From Volvox africanus (Eukaryota; Chlorophyta; Chlorophyceae; Chlamydomonadales; Volvocaceae): 64,000 nt of DNA. Positions 1 through 11,700 of the stretch are shown in pieces. Location of the stretch: the NCBI GenBank assembly GCA_030268105.1, contig BSDZ01000078.1, positions 124,001 to 188,000 on the forward strand, given 5' to 3'. The notes under the pieces are model-generated. The model searched no databases, was not told where the DNA came from, and was given only the letters and a program-made list of their open reading frames with translations. The number at the start of each line of letters is the position of its first letter. Position 1 is the first letter of the stretch. The translations under genes were made by a program, and so were the position numbers.

Positions 1-2301
1 CCGGACAAGCAAGCTCCGAAACGCTACGCGTCAACCGCTACCCTCAGTACGATATGCAGTACGACAGGTAGCTGCGCGGCACCCCCATGTGCGTCAACTA
101 CGGCACGAGCAGATGCGATGACCGTGCGGCCGGGGGGTCTGGTACGGAAGCCGCCCGTGCAATCCCAGCCAGCACCCGCAGCAGTGGCGGCGGTGGCACC
201 GACAGCGGGGAGGCGACCTGCGCCCATCGCTAAGAAGCCGCTGGCGGCGGCGGCGGCGGCGGCAGGTCGGTCGGTTAAGGCAGCAACCGCTAAAGCGGGA
301 GCAGCACTGCCGCCGGCCCTCCAGCTTCCCAGGACTCCTTGGAAAGTATCATCCAAGGCTGCTCCGAAACCACAGGCGACAAAGCGGCGCGCTCCAGGAA
401 TGAAAGCGCCTGTCGCCGCTGCCGCTGCCGCTGCTAACAAGGCTCCTGCTGCCAAACCGCTGAAAGCTCCACCCCCCGCTGCCGCTGCCGCCGGCATACG
501 GCGTCCAGCAACTATTAAGCAGGTGTCGGCGGCGGGACCGGCAACGGTGGAAGTCGTACTGACAGCGTCCCCGATGCCCGTTAAGTGTGACGTAGCGTCA
601 TTACAAGGGGGAAGACCCGCTGGCAAGGCCGCTGCGGCTGCAGGACGTCAGCTGAAAGCCAACGGCAGGACGAAGGACGTGATCCCGCCGCTGCCACAGC
701 CGCAGCCGCAGCTACAGCGTAAATCATCCCGAGCAGTTCTAGTGGATGCGGCGGCAGCGGCGGTCGCAGCGTCCACGGCGCCAGTCCCGGCCGTACCCAC
801 ATCAGCCCCCAAACCCAACAGAGTAACCGGGCAGACGCCGCCGTCGGAAGCAATGCCGACGGCCGCGGCGCCGCCAGAGAACAACACTGTACGCATCGAA
901 CCCGTCGGGGATTCTGTACGGCGCTCCAAGGCTGAGGTAACGGCCGCCGCTGCCATTGCGGCGGCGGCAGCTGCAGCCGCGGCGGCAGCCATGATGACAC
1001 GGCGGAGTACAACTGTACGGCCGAAGTTGTACGCTGAGCTTCTGGAGGTGGCACGGAGAGGTCAGGCGGCTAAGCCCGCACCAAAGCCCGCGGGACCGAA
1101 GGCTGCAGTGGGTCATACAGCTGTACGGCAGGGACTCGGACCCAGGTCTGCCTCCAAAGCCGGACTTGGATCTGGATGTGGATTCGAAGCGCCTCAGGAT
1201 CCGGATTTGGGTTCCAGGAGGGCCGAAAATCCCGCCACTGCCATTGCTGCGACCCCACGGCTAGCTTCAATGCGGACCGCCGTACAAGCCGCATCCCCCG
1301 GGGCTACGGGCGACCCGCTCGTGACTGCCAGGTGGGACGGGACGGCCGTGGCGCCACCGCCGCCGGCTGTTACCTTGGCCTCCGCCGCCGCCGTCACCAT
1401 GTTGCATCCGCCACGGTCTCCAGCAGCCGCCGTACGCTCCGCACTGCCGGCATCTGGATCTCAATTCACTACGGCAGTTGGGTCCAGGGGTGCCTTTACC
1501 AGACAGGGATATGGCCCCGGTCTGGTTTCGGAGTCTCCCCACGCCAGGATTCTGGATTCCCGACACGGTGCCGTGGCGGCGCTTGTTCCGCTGCCCGCAT
1601 ATCTGACCCAGATGGCGCCGGCGGATGCCAACCCGGCCAACGTTGGGGCCCTAAGGCCCGCATCACTAATAGCAGGGCACCTGGGGACGGCGGCAGTAGC
1701 GCCGACGCGGATGCCAACGGCGACGCAGGTCGTTGCGGCCACCGCTGTTCAGGCTGCACGGCAGAGGACTGCGGCGGCGGCGATGCCGCCGCTGTCGCCG
1801 CCGCCGTTGTACGACAGCACACGAAGCTGTGATACGGCACGGGAAAGGACCATCGTTACTGCTGCAACTGGTACTGCTAGCGGTAATGGTGAGGTTGCCA
1901 CCGTCATGAATGCCACTGCGGTGGCAGCGACTAGGAGGAGGTCAGGGAAGGCAGGGCCAGACAAACGCGCTTCACGCCGACCCATGGGACTCGGTGCTAC
2001 GCCGATCTCGGCAGCGGCGGTGGGGGTTTCGCCATCGCCACCAGGGCGGGTGGACTTATCAAGCGAGGTGGCGGCTCTTCGTACGGCAGTCTCAAAGCCA
2101 GTGCACGGCAGTAGCGCTCCAATCAATGCCCCTGTTGCGGTGGGGGTGGGAAGGTCGTTGGGACCAACGGCAGTTGAGGACAAGGCGTCTGCCCGATCCA
2201 GCTGCGGAGAAACCAACGGTTTCAATTACGGCGCAGCGGCATTGCCCAATGCGCGTGTACTGGCTCGTGGTTACGGGGTAAGAGGATCACGATGGAAGTA
2301 G
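1..2301 (+). CDS. 3' part of a low-complexity Ala/Pro/Lys-rich protein (partial, open at left edge)
   Basis: The frame is open from base 1 to the TAA-type stop ending at 2301 (about 766 codons), so it is probably the last coding exon of a gene that starts left of the window; the first internal ATG is at 118. Composition is dominated by Ala, Pro, Gly, Thr, Arg and Lys with many runs of 5-10 Ala, and I see no catalytic motif, signal peptide or membrane segment. The C-terminus is basic (ends RGSRWK). Other frames here also hold long ORFs (up to about 218 codons), which is expected in stop-poor GC-rich DNA, so length alone is not proof. The product may be a disordered nuclear or regulatory protein, but I do not recognise it. 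Confidence 0.55.
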   Translation, partial: PDKQAPKRYASTATLSTICSTTGSCAAPPCASTTARADAMTVRPGGLVRKPPVQSQPAPAAVAAVAPTAGRRPAPIAKKPLAAAAAAAGRSVKAATAKAGAALPPALQLPRTPWKVSSKAAPKPQATKRRAPGMKAPVAAAAAAANKAPAAKPLKAPPPAAAAAGIRRPATIKQVSAAGPATVEVVLTASPMPVKCDVASLQGGRPAGKAAAAAGRQLKANGRTKDVIPPLPQPQPQLQRKSSRAVLVDAAAAAVAASTAPVPAVPTSAPKPNRVTGQTPPSEAMPTAAAPPENNTVRIEPVGDSVRRSKAEVTAAAAIAAAAAAAAAAAMMTRRSTTVRPKLYAELLEVARRGQAAKPAPKPAGPKAAVGHTAVRQGLGPRSASKAGLGSGCGFEAPQDPDLGSRRAENPATAIAATPRLASMRTAVQAASPGATGDPLVTARWDGTAVAPPPPAVTLASAAAVTMLHPPRSPAAAVRSALPASGSQFTTAVGSRGAFTRQGYGPGLVSESPHARILDSRHGAVAALVPLPAYLTQMAPADANPANVGALRPASLIAGHLGTAAVAPTRMPTATQVVAATAVQAARQRTAAAAMPPLSPPPLYDSTRSCDTARERTIVTAATGTASGNGEVATVMNATAVAATRRRSGKAGPDKRASRRPMGLGATPISAAAVGVSPSPPGRVDLSSEVAALRTAVSKPVHGSSAPINAPVAVGVGRSLGPTAVEDKASARSSCGETNGFNYGAAALPNARVLARGYGVRGSRWK

Positions 2302-5300
2302 TACGATAATTGTACGGAACATTCTATAGATATTAGGGTGTCATAGAGGTACGTAGAGTCCGTATAACGGGGATTCTTGTAGCTCCACCATAAAGCCCTC
2401 AATCGTCGCATCTTAGAGATCTCGGAAATTTAGATCGGCCCACAACCCCACGACCCCGCTTCCGTTCTTAGAGCTTGTGGAAGGCGTTCTCGGCTTTCAT
2501 CGCCCAAGCAGCATCAGGACATTTATGTGTCGGTATTTAGTTTTGACCCCTATCTTTACACCTCTGTTTAATCGAGGGGTAAAAATGATCGATTGATTCT
2601 GCGGCTGGTTGTACGGATCTGCTTTCTTCCTCGGGATTCTCCAACCCCCCGTCCCCCCCCCCCGGGTGTGGTTGGGGGAAGGGGGAAGAAGGGTCCGCTT
2701 GCAGCATCACTGGGTTTTAGGACATAAAAAGATGCAGGTCAGAGGCGGTTTATGTAGGAAATATGTTCAGTTGGTACGGCAGATGCTTGCGTATTCCGTA
2801 AGGCAGGGCGGCGTAAACCAAAATTCACATGGAAATCGCTCGCACATGTACATGATAAGATGGAGGCGGATCGCATTTTGTGTGCCGTACCAAACCCCCC
2901 AGTCTCCACCCCCGCTGGTGCTCGGCAAGAGCCGCCTCGCAGGACAAGCGGCGCTCTTTCTGTTCGTCGCCGTACAGTCAAGTCCAGTTCGTTTAGGCGG
3001 GAAGCCGCCGAAGACTGGATAGCAGGGGGTGGCGGGATAGCAGCGGTTATCCGTTTTTCGGCGGTAAAGGCAGTTATGACGAGCAGGACCGATTATGGTA
3101 CTGAGGATGATTTGGGCACGTGGAACGGAATACCGGTAACACCGGTACAAGTAAGTGGCTGGCAGCAGCAGGGCGGCGGCGGTGTTGGCGGTTTTTTCAT
3201 TGATTTCTTGTTGTCGGTTGGCGGGGGGTTAGGGTTGCGGCTGTCCTTCATTTAGAGCGTACGCGGTGGGGGTGGCCTCCTGGGTGCCGCTAGCACCAGC
3301 GGCAGGGAGAGGGCTCAGCACCTCAGATATTTGTGATGTGTTTGCGATCGGCTGATTTGTACCATTTCTCACGCGGCGGCAGAGTCACCTGCGTTACGCT
3401 GGGTTGCCGCCCCTCTCTCTATGTGGCGGATAACTCGTCGGCGTTCTCGGGGGGGGAGGGGGCAGCAGGGCAGCAAGGTGGTAGCGCCGGTGGTGGAGGT
3501 CTCTCGAGGGATCGACAAGTAGTGCTGTTGGGGTGGTTAGAGGTGGGCAGCAGTAGGGATGGATAGGAAGGCGCGAGGCCAGTAGGTCTTGAAAGCACTC
3601 AGCTATCAGGGTTTAGGGTTCAGCGGGAAAGAGGTAATGCCGTACAGCAGGAGCAGGAAAATTGCTGGTCTAGTTCCCTCTGGCATGTGTTGCTGGCAGC
3701 TGGGTATTTGACTGCTGCTGTGGCGCCAGTCAACGTCGGGAAGGAGAGGGTGGGGTTGATGGTGAGAGATCAGGGGTCGGGGGTGGAGAGGCCGCGGGAT
3801 GAGTCAGTCAGTCGGAAGAAGCTCCCGGCAGGCCCCAGCTAGTGTGGGCAACGTCCGGGTCAGCGGATCTGGTTGAAGGCGAGTTTTTCACATTTGCTGG
3901 GGTCGTTGCGGGCGGATGAGTTTGTTCTAAAATCACGAAGGTACCTAGAAATGAATTTAGCACATTAGCAGAGATGGTGTGTAATTCTTAACTTTTAAAT
4001 CTGAATGTCAGGTTGCGTTTATCGTACACAGCTACTAAAGCTACAAAGTGTAATGAACTGTGACATCTATATTTGAAATCAGAATTCAGAAGTTGTCAGT
4101 AATCATATCATGTTTTGGTCTCTAAACGAGATTCGGTTTGATGAGCTACATTTTGTCCAAGAGATCTAATTTGACTTAACGTGGGTGGGTGTGGATTTTG
4201 TCGTATGCATGTAAAAATAGCAGATTTGGACACAGCAACCATCAACGAACATCGCGGGAGGAAAACGCACCTATTGGTTTGGGTCCAGCAGCGTACGATG
4301 GAGGTGCCACTAAAGCCCTCACAGGTACCTCTATCTCATTCACCGTCTCATATTGTGAATCACACTATTTAGGTCATCATATTACACCGATTCATATATA
4401 AATATATGTGTATGTGTGTGTATGAATCATACAATTTACATACATCCAATTTCAGTTGTTCCACGGGTCAGTCAGGATATGAGAACTATCCTGCACAGAG
4501 AGGGACAGCAGGAGGGTACGGCTCTCAACCGTACTTTGTTGAACAACTTACAGGATATTTCGTACATACTGACTGGCAGATGCAAAGGTATCAGTGCAAT
4601 ATTGCTGCACAGAGCAGATATACTATTTTTTTAAAGTACATCTTCACTCTCCCACTGCTTCATATGCGACATATTTGCAGTACTGAGCGGGGGCTCGCCG
4701 CCAGCAACAGAATCTGTATTACATCGAACCCCTTCATGCATCATGTCGCGGTAGGCTCGAGATCCATAAGAAGGCAGCTGGTTACCACATGCGGGAAGAA
4801 ATTGCGATGTGGATAAGTACCGTATCGTTTATTAACATATCGGATTGTACGGCGTGTAGAGCTAGGAAGTGAGGTATCTCTTTCGCAATCGAGAGAATGA
4901 CAGGGCTTTGGTGTTTCTGATGTAAATGTTGAGTGTGGGAATTCGAAGGATAAAGGGTACCGGGGGGGGTCACCACCAAATCTTTACAACACCGCCATCG
5001 CCCCTGCCCCGTAATAACCTATTCGTACAAATTCGTACACTTCCGGAAGGAAAGTATAGTGCCAGTATTTGCATGTTTTCTACATTTTCTACATCCCACA
5101 ACCACATTAAGCTGAACTATTTTATGCCCCCCTTTGGCCTGGTTCTCCTCCATCTCCTTACACCCATTTGACAGCAAACGGCCCTTCACCGGCAACGCCC
5201 CCAATCCCTCACGCACCCATTCCCATACCGCATGCACATGCAAGCAAGCACTCGCACACGTGGACATCAGAAACGCCCGAAGGGACCGACGATATCGTCT

Positions 5301-8300
5301 CCTCCGCCCTCCCGCTGCCCGTTCGCCTGAGAAAGCCTCCCCTTTGGCGCCAAAGTAACCACCAAAGGCCAAAAGTAACCGCCACACGCCGTATACTGGG
5401 GAGGGGAGAGAGAGTCTCTCCCAGGCCGATGTAGTCTACGAAGAAAAGGAAGCACTCATGACATCACCATCACCCGGGTAGTCCAACAGAAAACTGAACC
5501 TAACCGCCATTCGTCAGTTGAAATGCTGTCTTCATCCTGATGCCGCTACGGCCCTTTTCCCATTCAGTGCCGCCCGTCGCCGCAAGGAGCTCCCCTTACG
5601 ACCCAGTTAAACCAGATGGCCCCAAAATCCAGAGTCATGAAAGGCACAAGCGGCTGGACAGCTCTGTTCGGGAAGGCAGCGTCAAACGCATGAAATGAAG
5701 CTAACAACAGATTGTCGTAGTCGTATAAGTCATCTATGTTGTAGTACCAGTTGTACGACTAGCATACCAAGAGAAATCTCAATGTTAGATAGTACTTCCA
5801 AACAAAAGTTCCAACTCCAATTGAGATAGCGTGTTACTTAGGGTACAAGGTTCGTACTACACGTCCATCGTACTAACCTTAATATATCGTACTACAAACA
5901 GAAGAGGCCAATGACAGTTCCGTACAGCGAAGCGGATCCAGTCAATGTCAGCCTTCCATGACTACCAGGACTGGTGCTGAACCTCGTCAAAAAGTCATCA
6001 TTTGCTCCATGCACGTACGGCAATCGTACAATAAAAGACCGCCAGGCAAGACCAAGCCAACCTTACGACCTAGGCTATTTCAACGCTTGTTTATTGTTGT
6101 TGGCAGCTTGGAGGGGAGGAGGCGGGGCTGCTTCTCCTCTGAGCTGAGCTGCTTAAACAAAGGTTTGCAGGCACAACCGTATACGGCAACCTTGTACTAC
6201 TGTACGTACATACAAATGTCTCTCGCAAAACCCTTACATTTAGATCCCATTTTCGTACGGCATCCAGACATCTCCCCACGACGCCTTTTTGGCAGCTTAT
6301 CCGAATCACGTGTAGAAGCGTCCGTCTTCATCACCAACTCGATGCCGTACATACATGGTCTGAACTAGGTGAGCCTCGTTAAGATCCTGGATCCTGGAAC
6401 CGTCAGCGACCGGCATCTGCCTATATCGCCGAGCTTAATCAGGCCATTCGCTCCATCATCAGCTACTGCGCAGTTTCCGCCTTCTTTCGTCGCTGCCTCT
6501 GGAAGAGCAAACACGTACTCCCACGCCGCCGTCACCCGTCCTCGCCTCAACGCGCTCACAACTGACACCTAACACCAGCAAACAATGAGCCAACCACTCT
6601 CCTGTACGGGCGACCTTGCCGCGCAACATTTCGGGGATGAAACATCACATCTATCCACCTGGGCCCCCGTAAACAAGGTCAACATCCCGATCCAATTGGC
6701 TCATTGGCCCTCGGAGGCGTAACTATGACTGAACTGAAATCAGGTAACACGCTACCGCCCGCTTCCGTACAGCCACAACCAAACTCAATGAGGAACCCCC
6801 GGTTATCCCATGGGTCCCATGGGATGTATCTCTACACCTACTCCAGCGTGTACGGCGCGTCACGTTGCTCCTTAGATGTCGTCCCTCTCCCTCTCCAGCC
6901 GCTCGCTGATGATGATAATGGTACACGTTTTACACATAAAGATGGGGCATTTACAGACCCTGGCAGGAACTTAACAAAATAAAGGAAAAAAGGAAACTCA
7001 TTCGTACAAATGGAGTACGGCACATAGCCCACACGCACACAGCACATATGCATAACACGCGAACAGCCCTCCATAACTCGCCGTACAAGAGGACGAGCAG
7101 GAGTTGAAAGCAGAATAACATTAAGAACTGGGAGCTCGAAAAGTTTAATGGAAACTCTTTCCAATGCCAGCGTCGCCGTTGCTGCACGAAGGCGAAGCGT
7201 TATTTATTGCTTGTCAATTGCAGGGTAGTTGGGTCGAACGTTAACAACGGCTTAGTAATCGTCACTCTCTGTCTCCTGCCCCTCGTCGCACTGATTCTCC
7301 CCTTCCTCTGAAGGATTGATCCCAATGACACACGCACGTTCCAAGATCACTTTGCCTGTACGGAAGTCAGTTTGTAGGTGGTTACCTTTTGTTAAATGTG
7401 AGGGAGATATGACATAGGCACGTAATGAGAGCAGAGCTTAAAACTTTTTAAAACTCTAAAACCCTAAAACTGTCTAGTGCAGTCGTACAGTCGTATACCT
7501 TGGGAAATGAATACAAAATAACAAAACATGGAAAGTTAACATGAATATGCCGTATTATTGTGCAGTATTACGTGGTCAGGCACAAGGGCAGCACCTATAA
7601 TAAGTCGCGCACGCATACACGCCGTACATGACGTACCTTCCTTGTACTTTTGTGACTTTTGATACGCGACCTCCTGCGGACGAAATCAATCACAGCGCAC
7701 AAGACACAAGACTTTAAGGGGCTGCTGTCACTGGCCGAAGAAAGACCTATTAGGAAGAGCACGTAGCAGTATCTTACAAAGAGCCATGATACCGGTGACG
7801 TACGGTGACCGTCGTGCAATCGGACTTACATAGCGCCAGCCCACAGGCCACATGCACTTTAAGCAGTATACGTCGCACACTACATGCAGTCCAGTGGTCA
7901 TGATTCGCTCTTCCTTGGGGCCTGTCGAAATGTTGACAGCGGTGTTGAAAAGGTAGGCGCGACCATGCTTGCTATGGAATTGCCTGAGAAGGGTAAAACG
8001 AATGTAGAACACGGCACCAGGGAACAGATGGTGCGGGGTTATTGCCTTGTATGACCAATAGAGAAGTGGACATGGGACTTGGCAGCCGTCGTGGAAGTTA
8101 GCGGCGAGCCACGGCGGGCCTCAAGCGGATAGCACGGCGACAACGGACCCCAGCTGAGAACCGTCAACAGACGGGCCATTTTGGACATCATAATAGCTTT
8201 AAGTATATAGACATCATATAAGTCATCATTGCTGGCCTGTGCCGGGGCTTATTGGCCTGGGGCCTACTTCAGCCAAGCGACATTCGGCGTGCCGCGGTAA

Positions 8301-8781
8301 AACTTCCTAGGCAATAGCTTTGCTGGGCGCATTTTTGTATGAGATGGTCACAATTATGCGCTTTGGTGAACCAGATGTACACTGTGTACTTTTCCACGCA
8401 GCCTAGGGTTTCTATTCACTCTCACCTTGAAATGAGCTCCGAAGCAGCAGCAAGGTTGCAATGGCACATTTTGCATGCATAGCAGCGGCCTTCAAGCCAC
8501 TCATAGAACGGGCGGCCCATCCCAAAGCGTCACGCGAGAAAGGAAGTGCGGACGTGGACACTGCGACAAATCCTATTGCTGTTGAAGCTTATGATACAGA
8601 CGAGCACCTAGACTTACAATTCATATATTATTTACATATATCCGCGGGCATGATTCTCCTTTGTGGCATTTATTCCTGATGCTTGGAGCTCCGAGACCGT
8701 ATTTCGGAGCAGCAATGCATCGCTAAATTATCAACACTTAACTTCTACATGTCCAGGAACACCTCAAAATCTATAAAAAAA
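2302..8781. other. Intergenic stretch, no supported gene
   Basis: 6.5 kb between the left-edge gene and the 3' end of the DEMETER-like gene. ORFs here are short (under about 140 codons), overlap on both strands and lack splice-consistent partners or recognisable motifs. It contains many GTACGG/CCGTAC words, a TTTAGGG-like site near 3608, a CCCTAAAA site near 7460, and AT-rich tracts at 3940-4180 and 8590-8780. TTACA at about 8616 and 8632 reads as TGTAA on the minus strand and could be the poly(A) signal of the gene ending at 8782. Confidence 0.5.
7454..7469. repeat. Interstitial telomere-like site (CTCTAAAA CCCTAAAA)
   Basis: One perfect and one imperfect unit of the Chlamydomonas-type telomere repeat (TTTTAGGG on the other strand). 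Confidence 0.55.
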
Positions 8782-11700
8782 TTAATATTCTTCTTTCAAC
8801 ATTTCGCCATCAATTACACGATGACGATTTCCACCATCTTTCCGGCTTTGAGCCCTTCTGCCGCCCAGAGAGGACGGTGGACCCAAGAAAGTAGAAAGCG
8901 GTCTTGGTTTGCCTGCAAAGAATTATAAAACAATTAAAACATTTAATAAAAGCAATTAATACAATTATAAAAACAATTAATAAAAGCTCAATCGTCGGGC
9001 AAATCGGAATTCAGGGTGTACGTACGGCTGGCGTTCGCATTTAGTATGCGAAACAGGGCACACGTTTGCAGCTTTGCACCAACTTTTCACGTTTCCGAAT
9101 TTCATATCCTATGATTCATGACCTCCAAATATAAAACATAATTCTATTCGAACATATTTTGTTACGGTATATTACCGGTCGTTAAATTACCGGTCGTCTT
9201 ACAAGGGACTTCACATTAAACACAATACCAACCTGCAAATCCCCAAACTGCGCCCCTCGAAATATTCTTTCCGTTTCCCCGGCTTTTCCGCTGCACGCCA
9301 CTCATCCCGTAAAAACACACGAGCTATATGTCGTACACACAAAGCCTACCTGAGGACACGCAGAAGCCGCGCACGCATACGGCACCTTCCTCAAAGAGCG
9401 CTGCCACGTCAGCGGCCGTCATGTCGCGGGTTATGCTTGATGTTGCATGGCCGAAGTACACCGCTGCGGAGGCCCACGTAGCCAGGGGCGGTGCAGCGTG
9501 CACATCAGCCTGCGCCGCCGCTGGCTGCCGTTGCTCCAACATCGGATGTGGCTTCAACAAACCCGTACCCAGCAAGTGACCGAGTCGGAAACGCAGTGGC
9601 TGTCGCGCCGTGTGATCCACCACAAACAACTCGTTTGTTTGAAAGTACGTACCTGAGGGGTACAGCGAAGGAAAGGTACGGCGAGCAAAAACAAAATAAA
9701 TATATACGACGGAACGACGAATCACTCTTCTTGAGTCCGTACGACAGGGAGGTTCATGATCTGAAAGGAAAACCACACGATGGCGGTTTCGCCTTCGCCA
9801 CCGGAAGGGCGAGTGACAGGGTCGGGTGGGTGTTAGAATCATCGTGCAGAGTACTGGTGTCGTGAACACCTTCGGCAAAGAAAACCCGTTCTCCCCCTTT
9901 TTCTCCCCTTTCCTCGCCTCTCGTCCCCCCCACCCTCCTCATGTAAAGCTCGTCTAGTTTCAGTTACCGTTAAGCGGGAAGCCGCCTCGAAGCGCCGCAC
10001 GGCAAGGCATCAGTACAGCAGCCCGCAGCTCAGTGTCATATAGAGCTGCTGCCTCTGCCGCCATCTCAGAAACCGCAGAAGCGTCATGTTGGGCATCCAC
10101 TTGACCCGCGATTCGACCCGCTGCGGCCGCCGCAGCCGCCGTGACAGTCGCTGATAGCTGAGATAGCCGCCGCAATGCTGGCAGCACCGCAACTTCCGGC
10201 GCCACCACTTGCCAGCTGCGCTCCAGGGAGATGGCCGCCGCCGCCGCCGCTGCCGTTCCCGTCGCCGTCGCTTTCGTCGTGGTCACTGCCGCCGCCGCTG
10301 CGCGTTGCCGCCACTCAAATGGCGCACCTCCGCCAAGCGAGCAAAGGGGGCGCACTGCAGCTTCTATAACGGCAGTACCATTCTCGGTAGGGACAGCGGC
10401 GGGCGTCACAGAGGGGTCGGGAGGGAGGGCGGATACCTCGAGGGCGGTGAGAACGGGTAAAGCGGATGACGTTGCAGTCGCCGTACATTTTGCCGTTGGC
10501 GCTGCCATGGCCGCCACCACCGCGTTTTTTAGCACGGGCGCAGCAACCAACGACTCTAACAGGACAAGCATGTACGGCATGCTTTCGTTTTCCGCATCCA
10601 TTGATGTTTGAGGCTGAGGGTCCTGCGTCTGCAGCTGCTGCTGCTGCTGCTGCGGCGGCGGCGGCGGCGGCGGCGGCGGTGGTGGTGATGATGATGGCAA
10701 TTGTGGCCGCAGCGTCAGTTCCCCCGGCGGCGGCGGCGGCGGCGGCGGCTGAGAGCGGACGACTTCCGATCCATAAGACGACGGCCAAGGTAGCTCTGGC
10801 GCGATGGTGCGCAGTACGGCATCTGAAACCTGAACAAAATAGTACAGTACGGCGACAATCCGTATTCCTGGGTTTTTAGGATTTTACTAAAGAAGTCTTG
10901 TCTAAATGAAGGGCAACATCGAACCCTAAAACCCTAAAACATTCAAATGCCGTACCTTGAGGCCTAGCACGAGGCGACGTGTACGGAGCTCTGGTGCCGC
11001 ATTGGCAGCGCGAACCCGTACTGAGCTCAACGGCATATCCAAGGGTCCCGCAGTTGCGGGTGATGAACCACTAACGGGTAACGGAACGGCGGTAGCGAGG
11101 GCATCGAGGGCCGTGTCCGTGGCCCCCACGTGAAATCCTTCATAAGGCCTTTTGCGAAAAAGATCTGCTGAGTCCAGATCCTTTAGAGGTGTAATCACGG
11201 TGCCAGTCGCGTGACTACTCGTACGAATGACGGCTGAGCTAGGTACGGCAGTAGTCATCATCGGCTTTTTGGCGGCGGCCGGAATGCGAATAGTTCCGTC
11301 ATCTTCGACAACGTACAAGGGCGCGTTAGTGGCGGAGGTGGTGGCCGCTGCCCCGCCATCACCAGGAGAGATGGAGGCTATGCGGTCGTCCAGGAGGTCT
11401 GGTGCGCGGGCCAACGTCCCCCCGCCGGGCCTTACGGCGGCAGCGACGTCACCCGCCACCCGCCGGGCAACGGACAGAGCACGCGTGAGGGCTGCAAAGG
11501 CGTCGGCGGCCAGTGGATGTCGACATTTGTCCGGGTGGACGGCAACGCTAAGTTCCAAGTACCGTTGTCGTATCGCCGCGGCACCTGTCGTACATAATAC
11601 ATGCGTAAACTTTCATCGCGCCATAAATCGCGCCATAAAATTTGTAAAAGTTAAGATGATACTTTGAATGATGATTTTCACCGCGCAGGTTTGGAATAGG

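Noticed and set aside
581..2225. Minus-strand ORFs over the left-edge gene
   Set aside because: Shorter than the plus frame that is open from base 1, with no motifs and no splice partners.
10231..10880. Long plus-strand Ala-rich ORFs opposite the DEMETER-like exon
   Set aside because: GC-rich repeats leave all frames open; the minus frame is supported by conserved DME motifs and phase-compatible splice sites.
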